A stretch of DNA of 64,000 nucleotides, taken from assembly GCA_043497085.1 (NCBI GenBank), contig JBIEKI010000009.1. The stretch is one strand, 5' to 3'. Of this stretch, positions 33,092 to 41,535 are shown piece after piece (position 1 is the stretch's first letter; every line of letters starts with the position of its first letter). The DNA is from Thalassobacillus sp043497085 (GTDB lineage Bacteria > Bacillota > Bacilli > Bacillales > Halobacillaceae). The position numbers were made by a program, and so were the translations under genes. The notes below the pieces were generated by a model. That model saw only the letters and a program-made list of their open reading frames with translations. It was not told the origin of the DNA and ran no database searches.

Positions 33092-35283
33092 AGCGATTTT
33101 TTCGTAGCACCACTAGCAAAAAAGGGATGATTATCAGTTTATCAATCTGGCTAGTCTTCATGCTGGTGTTAAGTTCCATGGCCCCAGGGGCAAGGGACCA
33201 GGCCGTCAATGCGACCGGGGAAGGGCTGCCGGAAGAGGCGCAATCGGTGATTGCCGATGAAAAGGTACAGGAACATTTTGACGACAGCGACAGCCTGCCT
33301 GCCATCCTGGTGTTCCATCAACCGGATGGACTGAATGATGAAGGGTTAGCCAAAGTAGGTGAGGGGCTGCAAGCGCTCGACGAGCTTCCAGCAGAACAGC
33401 AGGAAATGATCAAGGGAGTCCTGCCGTTCAGTCAGATGCCGCCCCAGGTCCAGCAGTCGTTTTTATCCGATGATGAAACGACACTGGTGATGCCTGCGGA
33501 GCTGAAAGCAGGGCTTGAAATGGAACAGGTCAATGACTTGGTGGTCGAAATGGAAGAAACTATCCAGCAGGGGCTTGGTGGTAACATCGAAATATCAATC
33601 ACAGGACCTGCCGGAATCGCTTCGGATGCACTGGAGCTATTCTCAAGCGGGGATATGGTGCTGCTGTTTGCCACCGTCGGACTGATCCTTATATTGTTGA
33701 TCGTCATTTATCGCTCGCCATTGCTGGCATTGATTCCGCTGATTGCGGCAGCTATCGTTTATGAAGTCGTCAACAGAGCGATCGGAATCGGAGGCGCGAG
33801 CGGATGGTTTACCGTCGAAACACAAGCGTTGTCGATTATGATGATTCTTTTATTTGCGGCAATTACAGACTATTCCCTGTTTGTATTCTCACGGTTCAGA
33901 GAAGAGCTGCAGACCGTGGAAGATAAGTATGAAGCCATGCAACGGGCGATGAGTAGTGTCGGGGAGCCGATTTTCTTCAGTGGCGGGACGGTACTTGTCG
34001 CAGTCATCACACTTGCGGCTGCTGTGTATGAACCGTATCGAAACTTTGCACCGGTTTTCTCCGTGGCTATGCTGTTTATTCTATTAGCTGGGTTAACCCT
34101 GGTTCCTGCTTTGTTTACGCTGTTCGGCAGAAGAGCTTTCTGGCCAGTGATTCCGCGCGTTGGTAAGGAAAAAGTTGCGAAAACGAACAAATTATGGGAA
34201 AAAGTCAGTCACGCGGTCACGAAAAAACCGCTGGTCAGTGGCTTAAGCGTATTGATTTTATTAGGGATATTCTCCCTGAACGCATTCCAGGTCAATTACT
34301 CTTATAATCTATTACAATCGTTTCCGGAAGATATGACTTCGCGCGAAGGTTTTGAATTAATCGAGGAAAAATATAACCCTGGAGAGGTTGCGCCTACGAC
34401 CGTGCTGGTGACTTCGGATGATAGCCTCGCAGAAAGTCAGGCGGAAACACTGGCAGCACAACTGGAAGATAGGGAACATGTAGCGGAGGTCACGATCAAT
34501 CAACGGGACTTTTTATCAGAGGATGGAAAAGCCTCCAAGCTGAGTCTCGTATTTGACAGCAACCCTTACCAGCATGAAGCGTTTAACTCAATGGAAAAGC
34601 TACGGGATAAAAAAGACGAAACCCTTGAAGCAAGCGGGTTGGATCCAGCCCAGCATGACCTTTATTTTGCCGGGGAAACAGCGGCTAATCTGGATGTCAA
34701 GAAGTTGAACGATCGGGATACGATATTGGTTATGGTGCTGGTTACTGCTCTGATCACCATCATGCTTGGGTTCCAGTCGCGATCCATCATCGCTCCCATC
34801 TACATGATGGCTACGATTCTATTATCCTTTAGCGCTGCACTCGGATTCTCGGATCTCTTGTTCAAAAACGTATTCGGGTATGAGCAGATGAGCTACCGGA
34901 TCCCGCTCTATGCGTTTGTATTCCTTGTCGCACTTGGGGTAGACTACAACATCATGCTTGTTTCACGGATTCAGGAAGGTTATCGAAAGCTTCCATTAAA
35001 AGAAGCTGTCCAGGAGGGATTAGCGAAAACAGGCGGTGTTATTTCTTCAGCCGGCTTGATTCTTGCTGCGACGTTTGCTGTCCTTACGACACAGCCGATT
35101 CTTGAACTGTTTATGTTCGGGTTCGTTGTCGCTGTTGGTGTGCTGATCGATACGTTCCTCGTCCGGACGATTCTTACACCGGCCATTATTATGAAACTAG
35201 GAAAATGGAGCTTTTATCCGTTTGCAAAAAATAAAAGCGCTCCAGCAAGTGTCCCCGGGAAAGAAACGTCATCGCTGAAATGA
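33088..35283 (+). CDS. MMPL family RND-type exporter
   Basis: A 731-residue transporter (YdfJ/MmpL type). An N-terminal helix precedes an extracytoplasmic domain (about 35-190), then six helices, a second extracytoplasmic domain (about 395-540) and six more helices. The proton-relay Asp-Tyr pairs are seen in ITDYSLFVFSRFREEL and GVDYNIMLVSRIQEGY. The C-terminus is short and basic. Such pumps export lipids, lipopeptides or drugs. It forms an operon with the four-helix protein and is probably switched by the adjacent two-component system. Confidence 0.93.
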   Translation: MKRFFRSTTSKKGMIISLSIWLVFMLVLSSMAPGARDQAVNATGEGLPEEAQSVIADEKVQEHFDDSDSLPAILVFHQPDGLNDEGLAKVGEGLQALDELPAEQQEMIKGVLPFSQMPPQVQQSFLSDDETTLVMPAELKAGLEMEQVNDLVVEMEETIQQGLGGNIEISITGPAGIASDALELFSSGDMVLLFATVGLILILLIVIYRSPLLALIPLIAAAIVYEVVNRAIGIGGASGWFTVETQALSIMMILLFAAITDYSLFVFSRFREELQTVEDKYEAMQRAMSSVGEPIFFSGGTVLVAVITLAAAVYEPYRNFAPVFSVAMLFILLAGLTLVPALFTLFGRRAFWPVIPRVGKEKVAKTNKLWEKVSHAVTKKPLVSGLSVLILLGIFSLNAFQVNYSYNLLQSFPEDMTSREGFELIEEKYNPGEVAPTTVLVTSDDSLAESQAETLAAQLEDREHVAEVTINQRDFLSEDGKASKLSLVFDSNPYQHEAFNSMEKLRDKKDETLEASGLDPAQHDLYFAGETAANLDVKKLNDRDTILVMVLVTALITIMLGFQSRSIIAPIYMMATILLSFSAALGFSDLLFKNVFGYEQMSYRIPLYAFVFLVALGVDYNIMLVSRIQEGYRKLPLKEAVQEGLAKTGGVISSAGLILAATFAVLTTQPILELFMFGFVVAVGVLIDTFLVRTILTPAIIMKLGKWSFYPFAKNKSAPASVPGKETSSLK

Positions 35284-35303
35284 TGATTCCCAGGTTAAGT
35301 ATT

Positions 35304-35350
35304 AAAAAAAGTGCCTGCACCAGGCTGTTTTAGTAGGGGCGGGCACCTTT
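35304..35350. terminator. Terminator between MMPL and YkuK-like genes
   Basis: AAAAAAAGTGCCTGC pairs with GCGGGCACCTTT around a loop. It has the AAAGTGCCTGC arm of the dispersed terminator-like hairpins but a different loop. It is bidirectional by position. Confidence 0.7.
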
Positions 35351-35357
35351 GATTCGC

Positions 35358-35882
35358 TTATTTGGTATATTTGTTGGCATAGCCGCTTGCCACGATTGCA
35401 TCGGGTTTTATTTTCGCTTCCATCCCGAGCGATTCAATCCTCGCCATCATTTCTTCTACATAGACTCGTGTCCGGTTTCTTTCCCCTGCGCCAATATCGA
35501 TATGCCCTTCGATAGAGAAACTGGCACCTTTATAAATGTGAGGCAGGACGATATTGATCAGTTTGGTCTTTTTTTCTTCGGTGAAAAGACTGGCGACTTC
35601 CTCTGTCAATGAAGTTTCGTAGGATATTCGCTCACCGAGTACATGTATTTGTCTGTTTACGACTTCTTTTCTGAAACAGGCCCAGACGCCAGCGCCTTTG
35701 CGTTGAATGACGATGCCTGTGATAAAAACAGTGGCATGCGGGTGTACCTGTGAGTCCGTACCTAACATCAGCTTATAGTTACCCATCGGTTCTTTTTTCA
35801 TAAAGCTATAGATGTATTGAAATACCTCCTCGAAATTCATTCGATTCCGGGAGATATTTTGAAAATTCAACGGTCTGTCCAT
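35358..35882 (-). CDS. YkuK family RNase H-like protein (DUF458)
   Basis: A 174-residue cytoplasmic protein. KLMLGTDSQVHPHATVFITGIVIQRKG contains the first acidic residue of an RNase H-like fold, and HIDIGAGERNRTRVYVEEMMARIESLG, with PDAIVASGYANKYTK at the end, matches the YkuK family of Bacillus. Its biochemical activity has not been established in detail. Only a GGGGGAAA element precedes the ATG. It is isolated, with a two-hairpin repeat upstream. Confidence 0.9.
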   Translation of the reverse strand: MDRPLNFQNISRNRMNFEEVFQYIYSFMKKEPMGNYKLMLGTDSQVHPHATVFITGIVIQRKGAGVWACFRKEVVNRQIHVLGERISYETSLTEEVASLFTEEKKTKLINIVLPHIYKGASFSIEGHIDIGAGERNRTRVYVEEMMARIESLGMEAKIKPDAIVASGYANKYTK

Positions 35883-35925
35883 ATCGTTTCCCCCTGTGTC
35901 ATCAGCGGTGTATTCCAGTACTTTT

Positions 35926-36023
35926 TTATACTTTAAGGAAGTTTAACTTTGTTAAAGGATTAAAGTATAAGAAAAACTTAGGCTTTCGCCATAAGGACTT
36001 GGCGATAAGCCAATCTTTTCTAA
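35926..36023. repeat. Two-hairpin intergenic element, copy 3
   Basis: This is the best-preserved copy. TTATACTTTAA / TTAAAGTATAA form the outer arms and TTTAAC/GTTAAA the inner arms of hairpin 1. GGCTTTCGCCA and TGGCGATAAGCC form hairpin 2. It lies upstream of the YkuK-like gene. The rest of 35883-36249 has only a terminator at 36190 and no convincing gene. Confidence 0.85.
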
Positions 36024-36189
36024 GAGGATGTTCTAAAAAGAATCCCTTTATGCAAACAGGGATTTGCAGCGGAGATTTTGAGTGCTATGCAAGTGGAGTT
36101 GTGAGGCTAGGTAAAATCAACTACGCAAAAATAGGGTGTCATACAATAACGTATGTTGAAAGAAGCATTTTATTGAATGGATAAGGAAA

Positions 36190-36236
36190 AAGCCTGCCTC
36201 GGAAGTCAATTTGACAAGGAGGGCAGGCAATTTTTT
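36190..36236. terminator. Terminator of the ferritin-like/cupin gene
   Basis: AAAGCCTGCC and GGGCAGGC pair around a loop, with T or A runs on both sides. It lies 14 bases past the minus-strand stop codon. Confidence 0.75.
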
Positions 36237-36249
36237 TACCGATCATCTA

Positions 36250-37146
36250 TTAATCTTCATTTTGTTGTTCAGCTGCCAATGCGTCTGCTTTCGTTTCATG
36301 GACGGTACCAAATGGATGCTCCGGGGGTGCGTAGATGGTGTAAAGCTTAAGCGGCTCATTCCCTGTATTGGTCAGGTTATGCCATTTACCAGCAGGTACC
36401 ATGATGGCATAGTCATCCTCTACGTTCGCTTCAAAATCCAACTGGTCCGCACTGTCTCCCATTTGAACCAGACCCTGCCCTTGCTCGATCCGTAAAAATT
36501 GATCCACGTCCGGATGGACTTCCAGACCGATGTCGTCTCCGACGCCGATGGTCATCAACGTCACCTGCAGGTTTTCGCCGGTCCATAAAGCTGTTCGGAA
36601 CGTATTGTTCTGTAGCGTAGCTTCTTCGATATCCACTACAAACGGTTCGGTGCCATAATCTTTTAGCACAACTCTTGTTTCTTCGCTTAAGGCATGTAAC
36701 TTTTCCGCATGCCTGGCATCATCATGACAGGCTCTCCAAAATATTTCAGAGAATGGGGAGTGCTGATGAGAGGCATAGCTTTGACGGTTGGTTTCATAAC
36801 TTTGTGTTTCAGTCTGGCAGGCCTTTCGTAATCCTTCCTGATAGGAAGAAAACTGGATTTTTTCAATGTCACAGGCAGGCTGTCTACCGGTCAGCATGAC
36901 ATATAGGTCGGTCAGCTGTCTCCAATGGAACTTCTCCTCATCTGCAGCCTGAAGGATCACCTGCTGATGCTGCTGGTTTGGTGCATGGCTGGCTAATCGG
37001 CTGTATAGATCAACTGCTTCTGTTTTCTCTTTTATCGCGGCCAGTAACGTGTCAGGCACCTGTTGATTATTTCTCGTCATGAAGTTTTGAGACATCGGCG
37101 CGCTTTCGTAATAAGGATATTGGTATACAGGGGGAATTTGGTACAT
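36250..37146 (-). CDS. Ferritin-like domain fused to a cupin domain
   Basis: A 298-residue protein in two parts. Residues about 28-160 are an all-helical ferritin-like region with paired acidic/His motifs (KEKTEAVDLYSRL, AADEEKFHWRQL, HDDARHAEKLHAL). Residues about 165-285 are a cupin with VHPDVDQFLRIEQGQGLVQMG and MVPAGKWHNLTNTG, which hold the usual His/Glu metal ligands, and end IYAPPEHPFGTVHETKADA. The N-terminus is Tyr/Pro-rich (YQIPPVYQYPYYE), like some Bacillus spore-coat proteins. A metal-dependent role in spore coats or stress is inference. The fusion itself is clear from one uninterrupted frame. Confidence 0.85.
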   Translation of the reverse strand: MYQIPPVYQYPYYESAPMSQNFMTRNNQQVPDTLLAAIKEKTEAVDLYSRLASHAPNQQHQQVILQAADEEKFHWRQLTDLYVMLTGRQPACDIEKIQFSSYQEGLRKACQTETQSYETNRQSYASHQHSPFSEIFWRACHDDARHAEKLHALSEETRVVLKDYGTEPFVVDIEEATLQNNTFRTALWTGENLQVTLMTIGVGDDIGLEVHPDVDQFLRIEQGQGLVQMGDSADQLDFEANVEDDYAIMVPAGKWHNLTNTGNEPLKLYTIYAPPEHPFGTVHETKADALAAEQQNED

Positions 37147-37474
37147 ATCGCATCATTCCTTTCCGGGAATTCTAAACATATCCTATGCAAGGAACGAAAG
37201 GAAGGGGAATGAAACCTGGGCACAGCCTCTAAACAACACGTGAAAAATTGGAGTACCATCATAAATGACAGGGGAAAATTTTCTAAGCCGGCCGCTTTTT
37301 TGTTATGATGGAAAGAGCAGGAATTTTTATAAAGGATGAAAAAAAGTAACTACTCTGAGCATCAAGTATCCTGCAGTTTGCCAATACATTATAGTAGCGA
37401 TTACGTAAAGGTGTTTATTCGACTGATATCATTGGATGAAAATCATAAAAGATTTACGAAAGGGAGGGTGTACC
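37147..37474. other. Intergenic stretch, no gene seen
   Basis: These 328 bases lie between divergent genes. A Tn-like or RNA structure was looked for and not found. Only promoter-type AT-rich blocks and the AGGGAGG ribosome site of the DUF2200 gene stand out. Confidence 0.5.
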
Positions 37475-37825
37475 ATGACCAAACATAAGATCTATACCAT
37501 GAGTTTCGCAAGTGTCTATCCCCATTATGTTACGAAGGCGGAGAAGAAAGGACGTTCAAAAGCAGAAGTCGATGAAATCATCCGGTGGTTGACAGGATAT
37601 AGCCAGGAAGAGTTAGACGCTCAACTGGAAAAGCAGACAAACTTTGAGGACTTCTTTGCGGAAGCTCCTCAACTGAATCCATCACGGAATAGGATCAAAG
37701 GTGTGGTCTGCGGTGTCAGAGTGGAAGACATCGAAGAACCAACCATGCAGGAAATTCGCTACTTGGATAAGCTGATTGACGAGTTAGCGAAGGGAAAAGC
37801 GATGGAGAAGATTTTGCGGAAATAA
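37475..37825 (+). CDS. DUF2200 family protein
   Basis: A 116-residue soluble protein. KIYTMSFASVYPHYVTKAEKKGRSKAEVDEIIRWLTGYS and NRIKGVVCGVRVEDIEEPTMQEIRYLDKLIDELAKGK are close to the DUF2200 consensus over its full length. The family is widespread and has no known activity. AGGGAGGG precedes the ATG, so the upstream in-frame extension is not used. Confidence 0.92.
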   Translation: MTKHKIYTMSFASVYPHYVTKAEKKGRSKAEVDEIIRWLTGYSQEELDAQLEKQTNFEDFFAEAPQLNPSRNRIKGVVCGVRVEDIEEPTMQEIRYLDKLIDELAKGKAMEKILRK

Positions 37826-37910
37826 CAATTAAACATCAATTTTCTATTCATATGGGCATCCATTTAGAAGTGGGTGCCTTTATTCTTCAGTAAATAGTAC
37901 ATAAATCAGA

Positions 37911-37967
37911 AAGTGCCTGCCCCCCGATGCGTTAATGCAATACTCTGGGGGGGCAGGCACTTTTTTT
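37911..37967. terminator. Terminator-like hairpin repeat, copy B
   Basis: AAGTGCCTGCCCCCC and GGGGGGCAGGCACTT form a strong stem. The loop contains GATGCGTTAATGCAATACT, matching copies A and C. It is followed by a T run and sits between converging genes. Confidence 0.88.
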
Positions 37968-37993
37968 GAGAATTTTCTAACCTGTTTTCAATT

Positions 37994-39208
37994 TTATTTT
38001 AATAGTTTGTGTTCAAATGGGAAGTCTGAGAAGTTCTCGACGCCATCCTCTGTTACAAGTAGCTGTTCTTCAAGTTTGACTCCTTCTTTTCCGCCGGGAG
38101 AGCCAATATAACTTTCTACAGAAAGGACCATGTTAGGCTGAATGATGCCATCATAGCCTTTTTCTTCAAAATCCTGAGGATAGACGATATAAGGATACTC
38201 TCCACTTAGCCCCGTGCCATGAGCGACAGTGAAATAGCGGTTTGGGAAGAATTCATCTGGAATCCGCCAGCTTTTCTCTGCATATTCACGGAAAGACATG
38301 CCTGGTTTCAAAAGATCAATATTGTATTGGATTTGTTCATAAGCGGTTTGATACAAGCATTTTTGTTCATCTGTCGGTTCGCCGTTTCCACAATAGAACG
38401 TGCGGCTGATATCTGTGAAGTATCCGAATGGACCATTCATATCTGTATCGAATGCAACCAATTCTCCCTCATTAATGACTTTATCGCTGCATTCTTGGAA
38501 CCATGGATTCGTCCGGTTACCGGAGCTGAGAAGTCTCGTTTCTACATAATCCCCACCTTGAGAAATGTTCACATGGTGAAGGTTGGACCACAATTCATTT
38601 TCTGTGATTCCGGGCTCTAATGCCTGCTGCATACGGATCATGCCTTCTTCCGCTGTTTTAACGGATATTTTCATGGCTTTGATTTCTTGATCGTTTTTAA
38701 TGCTTCTCGCATGTTCAATAGGTTCTTGCCCGTCTACGACTTCGATGCCTTCTTTTGCAAGCTCGATGGCTCCGACAGATGGAACATAGTCAATGGCCAG
38801 CTTTTCATTTTCCCCTGCATGCGTGCGGAAAAGGTCGGCAATTTCTTTTGCCCATTCTCTGGCATTATCGTAAAGGTTCTCACCTGATGCTACATAAGAA
38901 AGCGTAATGGCTGGCCTTACCTCATCAATCGTTTCAATTCCTTCTGAAAGGTGCTCGCAGTTCGGAAAGTCAAATAATGTAACCGGACCTTCTGTAGGGA
39001 TAAAAGCATAGCGAGCAGGGTTTCTTAACATAAATACTTGCATGTTCCGGCTTCCCGTTGCATATCTCAAGTTTACGGGATCAAAGATGACAATGCCCCC
39101 ATATCCAAGTTTCTTTAATTGTTCACGGACTCTACCTAAACGGTATTGTCTCATTTTAACAATATCAATTTGTGTCTTATCATGACGGATACTTGTTAAT
39201 TTGCTCAT
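37994..39208 (-). CDS. M24 family protein of the DddP-like group
   Basis: A 404-residue creatinase/prolidase-fold metalloprotein. It resembles DMSP lyase DddP through most of its length: RQYRLGRVREQL, IFDPVNLRYATGSRNMQVF, YVETRLLSSGNRTNPWFQEC and LVAFDTDMNGPFGYFTDISRTF. All six metal ligands are present (Asp254, Asp256, Asp266, His330, Glu365, Glu380). However, the Asp that follows the metal His by six residues and is held to be catalytic in DddP (D377 of the Ruegeria enzyme) is Gly336 here. It may therefore be a peptidase or an altered lyase. AGGAGG fixes the start at 39208. A GntR/UTRA gene is 90 bases upstream. Confidence 0.82.
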   Translation of the reverse strand: MSKLTSIRHDKTQIDIVKMRQYRLGRVREQLKKLGYGGIVIFDPVNLRYATGSRNMQVFMLRNPARYAFIPTEGPVTLFDFPNCEHLSEGIETIDEVRPAITLSYVASGENLYDNAREWAKEIADLFRTHAGENEKLAIDYVPSVGAIELAKEGIEVVDGQEPIEHARSIKNDQEIKAMKISVKTAEEGMIRMQQALEPGITENELWSNLHHVNISQGGDYVETRLLSSGNRTNPWFQECSDKVINEGELVAFDTDMNGPFGYFTDISRTFYCGNGEPTDEQKCLYQTAYEQIQYNIDLLKPGMSFREYAEKSWRIPDEFFPNRYFTVAHGTGLSGEYPYIVYPQDFEEKGYDGIIQPNMVLSVESYIGSPGGKEGVKLEEQLLVTEDGVENFSDFPFEHKLLK

Positions 39209-39298
39209 GTAATCCTCCGTTTCGGGTTTCTTCGATTGATTTACATCGCACATGTTACAACAAGGTTAAACATATTGCAATAAGTTTCTATTGGAAAT

Positions 39299-40006
39299 TC
39301 AGTCAATTTCGATCGTGTATTTAAAAGCTTTTGTCGTATATTTGGTAATACTGTATTCAATGGGTTTGGAGTCTATTCCCAGCGTGTTTCTTTCAATGGT
39401 AATTAAGGCTTCCCCAGTGGCGACACCTAGTAGATCAGCTTCATGCTGAGTAGCATTGCTCGCTGAGACATGTTCTCTTATATTCGTGTGATGTATCCTG
39501 TGCTTTCCCAGGGTTGGAAAAAAGTCAAATTCCTTATCAGCCACCTGTTCAACTACATTACCTATAGCCAGTGGAAGGTAAGATTGTTGAATGGCGATAG
39601 GTTTACCATCACCAATGCGCAGCCGCTCCATAAAGAAAATATCTTCTGTTTCTGTAAGCGAAAGCTGATATTTGGCATGGTAGTGAGTTTGACTTTTTTC
39701 CATACGTAAAAGAGTAACGTCCATATTTGTACCTATCTCATGATGGATGATTCCAGGATTACTTAAACCTTCCTCTGGTATTTCCTTTACTTTTGTAGGA
39801 GCACCACGCCTCGTCTCCAGGGTGCCATTTTGGACAAGGTCACGGATAGCTTGTCTAATTGTTGTACGGCTGACATTGTATCGTTCGATCAGTTGACTTT
39901 CAGAAGGGATGGATTCTCCTGGCTTCCAGATTCCTTCTTTTATATTTGACACTAACTTGTTTTTAATTTGGATATATAATGGTAATTTCTTTTGTTTTTT
40001 ACTCAT
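39299..40006 (-). CDS. GntR family regulator, HutC/UTRA subfamily
   Basis: A 235-residue repressor. The winged helix (about 8-75) includes EGIWKPGESIPSESQLIERYNVSRTTIRQAIRDLVQNG. The UTRA ligand domain (about 90-230) shows FFMERLRIGDGKPIAIQQSYLP and a C-terminal IEYSITKYTTKAFKYTIEI. HutC-type regulators usually sense small metabolites of the pathway they control. It lies immediately upstream of the DddP-like gene in the same direction, so that gene is its probable target. Confidence 0.92.
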   Translation of the reverse strand: MSKKQKKLPLYIQIKNKLVSNIKEGIWKPGESIPSESQLIERYNVSRTTIRQAIRDLVQNGTLETRRGAPTKVKEIPEEGLSNPGIIHHEIGTNMDVTLLRMEKSQTHYHAKYQLSLTETEDIFFMERLRIGDGKPIAIQQSYLPLAIGNVVEQVADKEFDFFPTLGKHRIHHTNIREHVSASNATQHEADLLGVATGEALITIERNTLGIDSKPIEYSITKYTTKAFKYTIEID

Positions 40007-40319
40007 GATCTAAATCTCCTTCTACATGAATACTATTCCTTATTCTATAGAAGTTGGAACATCCTTACTAGCTTATTCCTTTTTAAACCTTTTTAATTGG
40101 CGGTTCTATCTATTTCCTTATCGATTCAGAAAGTGCCTGCTCCCACGATGCTTTAATGCAGTACTAGGGGGATCAGGCGCTTTTTTTGCTTAAGATTCGT
40201 TTTATACAAATTTGAAAAGAAAGGTTGGCAAGAAATGATGAGTTGTGTAAAATAAAACGCGTACATTAAAAGATGTTGATTAAATAATGTTCGTATTTTA
40301 TGGTGGGAGGAGAAATAGG
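40007..40319. other. Intergenic stretch with a terminator-like repeat
   Basis: These 313 bases carry a hairpin-repeat copy at 40131-40187 and the leader of the lipoprotein nucleosidase gene. No additional gene was seen. Confidence 0.6.
40131..40187. terminator. Terminator-like hairpin repeat, copy C
   Basis: AAGTGCCTGCTCCC pairs imperfectly with GGGGATCAGGCGCTT. The loop holds GATGCTTTAATGCAGTACT, related to copies A and B. A seven-base T run follows. Confidence 0.8.
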
Positions 40320-41129
40320 ATGAGTTTAAAACGAAGTATAAGTGGTTTAATTGGAGTAGTGATTTTAGTTTTCTTGCTTGCGGGTTGTGGAGACCAGCCC
40401 CAGGCTACAGGAGCGGCTGACAAAGAGGAAGAAAAAGTTATAGGAATCATAGGTCCAATGGAAGTGGAAATTGACATTCTTCATTCTAATATGGAAGTGG
40501 AAGAGACAACTGAAAAAGGGAAATTAACCTTTTACGAAGGAACTTTAGAAGGCCAACCCATCGTCCTTGTTAAATCCGGAATAGGGAAAGTGAATGCAGC
40601 TTCCGCAGCTCAAATGCTCATCAGCGATTTTGATGCGGATGTATTGATTAACTCTGGCGTTGCAGGAGGGATACATCCTGATTTGGGTCTGGGAGACATT
40701 GTTATCTCTACGAAGACCGTGCATCATGACATGGACGAAACGGCTAAAGATTTCAAGCCAGGACAAATCCCATACATGGACACAAGGTATTTTGAAGCGG
40801 ATCAAGAACTAATTCAGCTAGCTAAGAAAGGTACGAAAGGTCTTCCTGATTACGTTGATGTATTCAAGGGACCGATTGCGACAGGAGACCAATTCATTGC
40901 AAGCAAAGAAAAAACGGACTGGATTTATAAAACGTTTGATGCGTATGTAGTGGAGATGGAAGGAGCGGCTGTTGGACAAGTTGCCTACTTAAATGAAATC
41001 CCGTACGTAGTCATTCGCTCAGCTTCCGATGATGCAGGAGAAGAAGCTGCTGGAATTCAAGAAAACTTTGTAGAAGAAGCAGCGAAGAACTCCAGTCAAG
41101 TGATTGAAGAAATGTTAAAAAACATGTAG
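40320..41129 (+). CDS. MTA/SAH nucleosidase with a lipoprotein signal
   Basis: A 269-residue protein. Residues 1-23 form a lipoprotein signal (basic MSLKRS, hydrophobic core, lipobox LLAGC with Cys23), then a Glu-rich linker and a complete 5'-methylthioadenosine/S-adenosylhomocysteine nucleosidase domain: VIGIIGPMEVEID, LVKSGIGKVNAASAAQ, GVAGGI, GPIATGDQFI, VVEMEGAAVGQVA (catalytic Glu) and VIRSASDDAG (catalytic Asp). Ordinary MTANs are cytosolic; this one should be anchored outside the membrane and could act on extracellular MTA or related nucleosides. GGGAGGAG supports the ATG at 40320. Confidence 0.92.
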   Translation: MSLKRSISGLIGVVILVFLLAGCGDQPQATGAADKEEEKVIGIIGPMEVEIDILHSNMEVEETTEKGKLTFYEGTLEGQPIVLVKSGIGKVNAASAAQMLISDFDADVLINSGVAGGIHPDLGLGDIVISTKTVHHDMDETAKDFKPGQIPYMDTRYFEADQELIQLAKKGTKGLPDYVDVFKGPIATGDQFIASKEKTDWIYKTFDAYVVEMEGAAVGQVAYLNEIPYVVIRSASDDAGEEAAGIQENFVEEAAKNSSQVIEEMLKNM

Positions 41130-41130
41130 G

Positions 41131-41191
41131 AATGAATGAAAGTGCCGGCCCCCACTACGCTAAAGCATTAGTATGGTGGGGGTCATTCATT
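41131..41191. terminator. Terminator-like hairpin repeat, copy D
   Basis: AATGAATGAAAGTGCCGGCC and CCCAC pair with GTGGGGGTCATTCATT. The loop holds CTACGCTAAAGCATTAGTATG, a diverged form of the shared loop. The arms also differ (CATTCATT), so the copy has drifted while keeping pairing. Confidence 0.7.
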
Positions 41192-41269
41192 TATTACGAG
41201 AGAAATTCACTTCAGTTGAAACTTTGATGGATCCTAACCGTAAATACAGATGAGGAAAGGTGGGAAGTT

Positions 41270-41503
41270 ATGAAGAAGTATTTAATTTTTATAGGAAGCT
41301 TTTTATTACTTTACTTCGTTTATCAAATGGTATCAGGTCTCCTTTTAACTATGAATTATAATCCAGACATTTCTTTTACGGGAGTTTTTTCACCTCAGGA
41401 AGTGAGTTTTGGAAATAGAAGCTTTCATTTGATAGTCATCGTATTAATCGCTAGCATTTCCTATTTCTTTTCACAACATAAAAGAGTTAGATCTGGTTCA
41501 TAA
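41270..41503 (+). CDS. Small two-helix membrane protein
   Basis: A 77-residue protein. The first helix is at about 3-27 (LIFIGSFLLLYFVYQMVSGLL) and the second at about 52-69, with a basic C-terminus (QHKRVRSGS). No family is recognised. GAGGAAAGGTGGGAAG precedes the ATG. It lies between the lipoprotein nucleosidase and another lipoprotein gene 32 bases downstream, and may be co-transcribed with the latter. Confidence 0.7.
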   Translation: MKKYLIFIGSFLLLYFVYQMVSGLLLTMNYNPDISFTGVFSPQEVSFGNRSFHLIVIVLIASISYFFSQHKRVRSGS

Positions 41504-41535
41504 ATAGGGAGCGATTGTAATCGGGGAGAGAAAAA

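Noticed and set aside
35999..36184. A 61-codon frame after the two-hairpin repeat
   Set aside because: Starts inside the repeat, no ribosome site, no plausible product.
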